Positions 60,001-64,000 of a stretch of 64,000 nt of DNA are shown here, piece after piece (position 1 is the stretch's first letter; every line of letters begins with the position of its first letter). The position numbers were made by a program, and so were the translations under genes. Where the stretch lies: NCBI GenBank assembly GCA_963823735.1, contig CAWGMO010000001.1:1984001-2048000 (forward strand), in the 5' to 3' direction. The stretch comes from Actinoallomurus sp963823735 (GTDB lineage Bacteria; Actinomycetota; Actinomycetes; Streptosporangiales; Streptosporangiaceae). The notes beneath the pieces are model-generated. The model worked only from the letters and a program-made list of their open reading frames with translations, had not been told where the DNA came from and made no database searches.

Positions 60001-61394
60001 CCAGTGGCCTCCCGGACGTCCGGGTGGAGGGCGACGGCGGCCAGTGGCGCGAGGCCGCGATCGGCGACGACGGCGTGCTGGCGTTCAAGCCGATGCGGAC
60101 GCGCACGCTGACGCTGCGGTTCCTGATCGGGTCGCCGCAGATCAGCGGGGTCGCCGTGCCGGGCGTCCCGCCGTTCGCGAGTCCTCCCACGGCGCCGATC
60201 CGGCTGCCGTGCGGCTTCGGCCCGAAGATGCGGCTGAACGGCACGGACGTGCCGACGAGGGCCACCGGCACGTACGCCGACCTGCTCGGCGGGCACTCCT
60301 TCCGGTTCACCGCCTGCCGGAACGTCAAGATCACCGCTGGTGCCAACGAACTGGACCCGGTGCCGTTCGACGCCTTCCGCGTCGACTCCGCCGTGCTCGA
60401 CCCGGCGGGCGCCGTGGCCTCCGTACCGCGCGAGCAGCCGTCACCGGTGACCGTCACGCGGTGGTCGCCGGAGAACCGCTCGGTCCAGGTCGACGCGCGC
60501 CGCGACTCGTACCTGATCGTCAACGAGAACCTCAACGCGGGCTGGAAGGCACGGATCGACGGCCGCACGCTGCGCCCGGTCCGTGTCGACGGCTGGCGGC
60601 AGGCCTGGGCCGTGCCCGCCGGAACAGCGGGGACGGTACGCCTGACGTACGCGCCGGACCGCCCCTACAAGGCCGCGCTGCTGATCGGCCTGAACCTCTT
60701 GATCGTGCTCCTCATCGCCGCCCTGTGGCCGTCGGCCTGGCGCGCGGCCCCGCCGAGGCCTCCTTCGGACGGCCGGAAGGGGAAGGTGCGCGACGCCGCC
60801 GCGGTCGTGGCGGCCGCCGCCCTGGGCTTCTGGGTGAGCGGCCTCACGGGCGTCGCCGTGGCGGGCCTGGCCACGCTGGTGTTCGTCCTCGGCCCGCGCC
60901 GCCTGCTGTCAGCGTGGGTCCCGATCGCCGCCATGCTCGCCGCCACCGCCTCGGCCGCCGTCGCCGCGCGCCCGGAGCTCGCCACCGCCCACGCCCGCCC
61001 GCTCCTCGCCGAGGCGCTCCCGCAGGCCCTCTGCCTGCTCGTCGTCGCCCGCCTGCTCGTCGCCCTGCGCGGCGTTCCGCTTCCGGTGGGACAGGCGGAG
61101 GAAGGGCTGCTCGATGAGGTGGTAGGAGATCGTGGCGACCGCGACGGTGAGCAGGGTGATCGGCGGGAAGGCGGTGAGGAAGCCGCCGCTGAACGCCACG
61201 TGGCCGGTCAGGTCGTACCAGCCGATCGAGACGGCGACCTGCCAGAGGAAGAAGCCGTACGAGATTCGCCCGAGGAACCGCATGACGCGGTTGCCGAGGA
61301 TCGACGTCGTGGCCGTGTCGCGCGCCGACGCCAGGGCCGCCGGGGCGACGAAGAAGGCGGCGACCAGGCCGTACAGCAGGATCCTGAACTGTGA
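57009..61394 (+). CDS. AftD-like (DUF3367) GT-C arabinofuranosyltransferase homologue, copy 2
   Basis: From ATG 57009; conserved to about residue 1355, then open on to 61394. GT-C part: DTKIDMAVNPLGFLGRSLHL (first-loop acidic site), GYLFPMGPFYALGHYLGLPV, LLDGPLAP-like RDLIDGPLAPFRNLYKFDGL. Two discoidin-like domains (VDGNPWTRWESGGWNGPLGQ, AFDTDPATTWVPAFGDRAPW). C-terminal helices and the LLVVARLLVALRG end correspond to the end of copy 1. The last 105 or so codons beyond about 61075 are antisense to the acyltransferase gene and are not homologous to copy 1, so the true stop appears missing. Function as for copy 1, inferred. Confidence 0.88.
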   Translation: MAAVTHPGPRTTGDAPSAGSDPFDPRLRERLHALLGCLALVLLATATRPGRIVADTKIDMAVNPLGFLGRSLHLWDIEQFGQLQNQASGYLFPMGPFYALGHYLGLPVWITQRFWLGALLCVAFLGTRRLATSFGIGTPAGRLLGAMAYALGPHALASLGTNSSEYLPSALLPWMVLPLVTATSKVADGSPRGSGRVRAAARSGLAVACCGGINGTATLAVLVVPFLFVLTRPRRGGAAKVRLLAWWGGAVALATAWWSVPLLLLGRYAFSWLLYTEKAGTTTSTTGLVDVLRGAERWVDYLVVDGGAWWPLGHILATSTVPVLFTGAVAAAGLAGLMRSRLPERVFLLLTLLAGITIMVAGHAGPLGPLTRDLIDGPLAPFRNLYKFDGLVRLPLALGIAHLLAPARRWRSWRAVAVSAALAGLAVPALTTGLSGTGDFGGVPQYWRDATTWLNARAGEQGVIAVPGARFGEYVWGRPMDEITQPLLKARWGEHQLVPAGSAGFSRMMDAVDQRITSGEGSAGLSEVLGRMGVRYVLVRNDLRRDDLRGAWPARVHQALDDSPGIRRVAWFGDVPVGTDFPDDAVGSVDQPYAPVEIYEVQGADDVVSMTGADQALRVYGAPDALLTMADNGLLRGRPSFLDGDEPAAPAQSVDTDSLRKVERNFGELRGQTSPTMTAPEEQKVPGQRRDIIEPGWDRYSTVARYTGIANVTASTSTSDVDSIAQLDDPSSLPFAAVDGNPWTRWESGGWNGPLGQWLRVDLRRPLAPGTITASFAQDPALGPPPSRVAVETERGRVVQNVARTAAAQHLRAPPGTTSWLRIRILGLTAKPAAHSYARVAIPELRVAGVSAARHYVLPPSTAGGAIVMSRAAGRMPGCMRGSVRWVCSPALRREDEEPYGFDRVFTAPAGATAALSGTAALTDTSLIARYTATDPRVKATASSVATSEPAGMPRSAFDTDPATTWVPAFGDRAPWLSLSWGRAVNVSHVTVRRPSGSSGLPDVRVEGDGGQWREAAIGDDGVLAFKPMRTRTLTLRFLIGSPQISGVAVPGVPPFASPPTAPIRLPCGFGPKMRLNGTDVPTRATGTYADLLGGHSFRFTACRNVKITAGANELDPVPFDAFRVDSAVLDPAGAVASVPREQPSPVTVTRWSPENRSVQVDARRDSYLIVNENLNAGWKARIDGRTLRPVRVDGWRQAWAVPAGTAGTVRLTYAPDRPYKAALLIGLNLLIVLLIAALWPSAWRAAPPRPPSDGRKGKVRDAAAVVAAAALGFWVSGLTGVAVAGLATLVFVLGPRRLLSAWVPIAAMLAATASAAVAARPELATAHARPLLAEALPQALCLLVVARLLVALRGVPLPVGQAEEGLLDEVVGDRGDRDGEQGDRREGGEEAAAERHVAGQVVPADRDGDLPEEEAVRDSPEEPHDAVAEDRRRGRVARRRQGRRGDEEGGDQAVQQDPEL

Positions 61395-62294
61395 GGTCCA
61401 CGGGGTGTCCGGCGTCGCGAGGTCGGACGGGCCGGTGAGCGGCGAGGACGCCATGCAGTACAGCACCCCGGCGATCGTCCAGCACGTGCCCGACGACCGG
61501 GCGATCGTGCGGCAGAACCTCAGCGCCGACGGGTCCGTGCGCGCCCAGACGGACACGACCGACAGCGCCATGCCGATCGCGAACCAGCAGAAGTAACGCG
61601 GCAGCCACACGCCGAGCTGCGGCGCGTAGTGCGGCTCGAACAAGAAGATCGTGAAGACGAAGGACATCCCGGCGTACACGGCGAGGGCGCGCAGCAGTCG
61701 CCGCGCGCGGCGGTCCGTGTCCGATACGCCCTTCTCGCCGAGCCGCGCGTAGAGGCCGAGGACCCAGGCGGTCACCGGGAGGACCAGGTACCAGGCGGCC
61801 TCGACGGTCAGGCTCCAGATCTGGCCGAGGCCGCCGGGCCCGAGGAAGGTGCCCCACCACGGATGCGCGTCGTAGGTGTACGTCAGCGTCAGCAACTGGG
61901 CCCAGGTCGTCCAGGACCCCAGGTGGGAGTGCTGGATCACGACCATCACGTAGACCGTGACCGCCCAGTACGCGGGCAGGATCCGCAGCGCGCGCCGCCA
62001 GAAGTACGTCCGCGCGCGCCGCCGCCGTACGCCGCCGGAGAGCAGGTCCACCACCCACGGGCGGTACAGCAGCAGGCCGGACAGCGTGAAGAAGATCGGG
62101 ACGCCGATCGCGCCGCCGGAGACCAGCCAGGCGACCGGGCCGGACTTGAACGTGTGCCCGGTGTCGGCGGCCACGTGGAACACCAGGACGGCGAGGGCCG
62201 CGAGCGCGCGGATGCCGTCCAGGGCGTCCTGGTGGCCGGAGATCGCGGGCGCGCCGGCCGGCGTCCGGCGCGCGGTGGCTTCGTCGTCGATCAG
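60909..62294 (-). CDS. Acyltransferase 3-family membrane protein
   Basis: Conserved region about 62294 to 61075. HQDALDGIRALAALAVLVFH is the family's first helix with the catalytic-type His. Then GGAIGVPIFFTLSGLLLYRP, FWRRALRILPAYWAVTVYV, WSLTVEAAWYLVLPV and SYGFFLWQVAVSIGWYDL, ending with SYHLIEQPFLRLSHRKR. About ten helices. O-acylates envelope sugars using acyl-CoA. The conserved N-terminus begins before any ATG/GTG: the frame is closed by TAG just upstream, so CTG 62294 or GTG 62183 must serve as start. Downstream of LSHRKR the frame runs on without family character to 60909, over the AftD-like gene. Confidence 0.78.
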   Translation of the reverse strand: MIDDEATARRTPAGAPAISGHQDALDGIRALAALAVLVFHVAADTGHTFKSGPVAWLVSGGAIGVPIFFTLSGLLLYRPWVVDLLSGGVRRRRARTYFWRRALRILPAYWAVTVYVMVVIQHSHLGSWTTWAQLLTLTYTYDAHPWWGTFLGPGGLGQIWSLTVEAAWYLVLPVTAWVLGLYARLGEKGVSDTDRRARRLLRALAVYAGMSFVFTIFLFEPHYAPQLGVWLPRYFCWFAIGMALSVVSVWARTDPSALRFCRTIARSSGTCWTIAGVLYCMASSPLTGPSDLATPDTPWTSQFRILLYGLVAAFFVAPAALASARDTATTSILGNRVMRFLGRISYGFFLWQVAVSIGWYDLTGHVAFSGGFLTAFPPITLLTVAVATISYHLIEQPFLRLSHRKRNAAQGDEQAGDDEQAEGLRERLGEERAGVGGGELRARGDGGRGGGGEHGGDRDPR

Positions 62295-62295
62295 G

Positions 62296-63021
62296 TCAGG
62301 CTACTTTCCGCAGCACCAGGACCAGGTTCCACGTCAGGATCTCGCGCGCGCCCGGCACGCGTACGACCGGCCGTGCCCACCACGGGTGGTACCGGGGCGC
62401 CGTGTCCACGACCGTCACGTCGTCGCGCTCGCGCGCCCACGCCAGCGCCTCGCCGACCGAGACGGCGTACAGGCTCCTGCCGTAGCGGTTCTTGGGCGGG
62501 CGGCCGTGGCGGCGCTCGTAGCGGCGCGCGGCGCGGTCGCCGCCGAGGTAGTGCCACGGTGACGTCTCGTGACCACCCCAAGGTGAGAGCCAGTTCGTGA
62601 AGGAGAGGTAGACGACCCCGCCGGGCCTCGTCACGCGCACCATCTCGCCCGCCATCCGCCACGGATCGTCAACGTGCTCCAGGACGTTGGAGGAGAGGCA
62701 GACGTCGACCGAGCCGGTCGCGAGCGGCAGGGCGAGGGCGCTGCCGAGGACGCCTCCGTGCGGCGGCGGGCCGTGCGCGGTCATCTCGTCCGCGTCGTGC
62801 TCGATGCCCACGCAGCGGGCGCCGGCGGCGCGGAGCGCGTCCGTGAAGAAGCCGGGGCCGCAGCCGACGTCGGCGACGGCCGCGTCCGCGAGATCGGCGT
62901 GTACGCCCAAGTGGGCGACGGTGTCGCGGGCGACGAGCCGGTAGAACCCCTCGGGGTCGGACCGCTCGCGGCGGAAGGCGCTCAGCAGGCGTACGGAGCG
63001 TGCCGTGGTCGCATGGCGCAT
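62296..63021 (-). CDS. Class I SAM-dependent methyltransferase, paralogue
   Basis: 241 residues from ATG 63021. RSVRLLSAFRRERSDPEGFY, VADVGCGPGFFTDALRAAG (motif I), VDVCLSSNVLEHVDDPWRMA, MVRVTRPGGVVYLSFTNWLS and PWGGHETSPWHYLGGDRAAR. Strongly similar to the protein at 42915-43694, but it is not next to its AftD gene; instead it is on the opposite strand upstream of the acyltransferase, whose start it abuts. Diverges from the DUF3068 gene. Confidence 0.93.
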   Translation of the reverse strand: MRHATTARSVRLLSAFRRERSDPEGFYRLVARDTVAHLGVHADLADAAVADVGCGPGFFTDALRAAGARCVGIEHDADEMTAHGPPPHGGVLGSALALPLATGSVDVCLSSNVLEHVDDPWRMAGEMVRVTRPGGVVYLSFTNWLSPWGGHETSPWHYLGGDRAARRYERRHGRPPKNRYGRSLYAVSVGEALAWARERDDVTVVDTAPRYHPWWARPVVRVPGAREILTWNLVLVLRKVA

Positions 63022-63124
63022 ACGGGTAGTAACGGGTCACCTCCTGGACAGACCCGAATAATACGCGCAGGTAACATGCTCATCACAGAGATCATCTCAA
63101 CCGTGCATAAACCTCACATCCACG

Positions 63125-63130
63125 TAGAAT
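63125..63130 (+). promoter_or_regulatory. Probable -10 box for the DUF3068 gene
   Basis: TAGAAT at 63125-63130 in the 139-base divergent promoter, 31 bases before the GTG start; GGGAGG at about 63149 is the ribosome-binding site. Confidence 0.45.
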
Positions 63131-63160
63131 CCGGGTCTGGTTCATCGCTGGGAGGTCACG

Positions 63161-64000
63161 GTGCGTCGCAACATCGGCTTGGTGCTCATCGGTCTCGGGG
63201 TGTTCGCGATCGCGCTCGCGCCACTGGTGAAGTTCTACGTAGCGTCACAATTGGTGGCGGTCCCGCTGAACGTGTACCAGAAGTCGACGCTCCAGGCGGA
63301 CAACGCGACCTACCTGGACACCGGCAAGCTGACGATCGTGCGCGGCGCGACGGTCACCGCCACCAACACCACCGCGGCGACGTCCGCGCGAGTGACGGCA
63401 AGACCGCGGTCTGGGACTCCTTCACCTCGATCGAGGACGCCAAGGCCAAGACGAGCATCGAGACGCAGACCCAGCGCGCGTCCTTCGACCGCCGGAACGC
63501 GCAGCTCAAGAACACCCACGGCGCGTCCGTCGGCGGCGACACCAGCGTGAAGCAGTCGGGCCTCGGCCTCGTCTTCCCCATCGGCACGAAGAAGAAGACG
63601 TACCAGTACTTCGACAACACGACGAAGCGCGCGTGGCCGATGACGTACGAGGGCCAAGAGAAGATCCACGGCGTCAGCACGTACCGGTTCGTCCAGCAGA
63701 TCCCGCAGACGGACACCGAGTCCGTGAAGGGCGGCGTGCCCGCCTCGCTGGTCGGGCTCGCGAAGCCGGCCGCGAACTTCCCCGGCTACGACAAGAAGAC
63801 CGGGAGCGTCGCGGTCGACCGCGTCTACCAGGCGACCGTACGGGTGTGGATCGACCCGCGCACGGGTGCCCCGGTCAACCAGGAGCAGAAGGTCCAGACG
63901 GTGCTGCGCACCCAGGACGGCACCGACCGGCTCACCGTGGCCGACCTCGACCTGAAGATGTCCGACGCCAGCCAGAAGGCGCTGGTGAAGACGTCGGACG
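63161..64000 (+). CDS. DUF3068 (PorA-family-like) exported protein, frameshifted, 3' end outside window
   Basis: GTG 63161 behind GGGAGG. The N-terminal helix IGLVLIGLGVFAIALAPLVKFYV anchors the protein; VPLNVYQKSTLQADNATYLD is the DUF3068 start. The frame then breaks at 63379: adding one G (GCGGCG-GAC) restores ASDGKTAVWDSFTSIEDAKA, SVKQSGLGLVFPIGTKKKTY, KRAWPMTYEGQEKIHGVSTY and VRVWIDPRTGAPVNQEQKVQ, open to the window edge. DUF3068 proteins are outer, envelope-anchored and often found near mycobacterial-type arabinan genes; function unknown. The single-base break in an otherwise perfect gene is probably an error. Confidence 0.85.

Noticed and set aside
56106..60296. 1396-codon open frame on the minus strand opposite the GT4 and AftD-like genes
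   Set aside because: It mirrors the high-GC coding frames of the plus strand (GC-rich third positions leave the antisense frame open), is full of low-complexity Arg/Gly/Ala runs and shows no domain, while the plus strand is clearly coding.

Overview
The window comes from a high-GC Gram-positive bacterium, almost certainly an actinomycete and most plausibly one of the Streptosporangiales (Thermomonosporaceae/Streptosporangiaceae type). The signs are very GC-rich third codon positions, many GTG starts and ATGA/GTGA overlaps, a DUF574-type methyltransferase, an MmyB-type regulator, an ECF42 sigma factor, snapalysin, and a tmRNA whose tag (ANSKRTQFALAA) closely resembles the tag I recall for Thermobifida fusca.

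Layout. 1-1.9 kb: the end of a penicillin-binding protein that has lost its catalytic motifs, then tmRNA (ssrA) with a textbook terminator. 2.4-5.2 kb: hemC and two SAM methyltransferases. 5.2-7.1 kb: a strand-biased stretch almost without C, then a decayed IS481-type element. 7.1-19.5 kb: ordinary chromosomal genes (Imm51, NYN nuclease, AhpD-like, DUF427, alcohol dehydrogenase with divergent regulator, ECF42/DGPF operon, secreted nucleotidase, MFS exporter) with fragments of dead genes between them. 19.6-25.5 kb: snapalysin, an orphan RiPP-precursor-like peptide gene, an ArsR/SRPBCC/VOC/NUDIX operon, a TetR gene behind a broken SDR, and a lower-GC XRE-ImmA/PIN toxin-antitoxin-like pair. 25.7-34.6 kb: a secreted GH3 glycosidase, ankyrin protein, photolyase, NmrA-DUF2867 protein and EI24 membrane protein.

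36-64 kb is the most interesting part: an envelope-glycan locus built around two AftD-like (DUF3367) giant GT-C arabinofuranosyltransferase homologues. It also has GT4, GT2 and GT-C enzymes, SAM methyltransferases, acyltransferases, a DUF2613 micro-protein, a DUF4185 (GH183-like, D-arabinanase-related) exported protein and a DUF3068 protein. The locus looks internally duplicated: two fused acyl-CoA dehydrogenases, two GT4s, two related methyltransferases and two AftD homologues. Palindromes of the form TTGAC-N5-GTCAA lie in three promoter regions (one with a second, one-mismatch copy) beside two TetR genes. They suggest one regulon covering glycan assembly, the arabinanase-like protein and the regulators.

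Data quality. Several otherwise intact genes (about 9.35, 28.5, 56.04 and 63.38 kb) are broken by a single apparent indel, and two convergent genes near 61.07 kb share a junction without stop codons. Some of these are likely sequence errors rather than biology.
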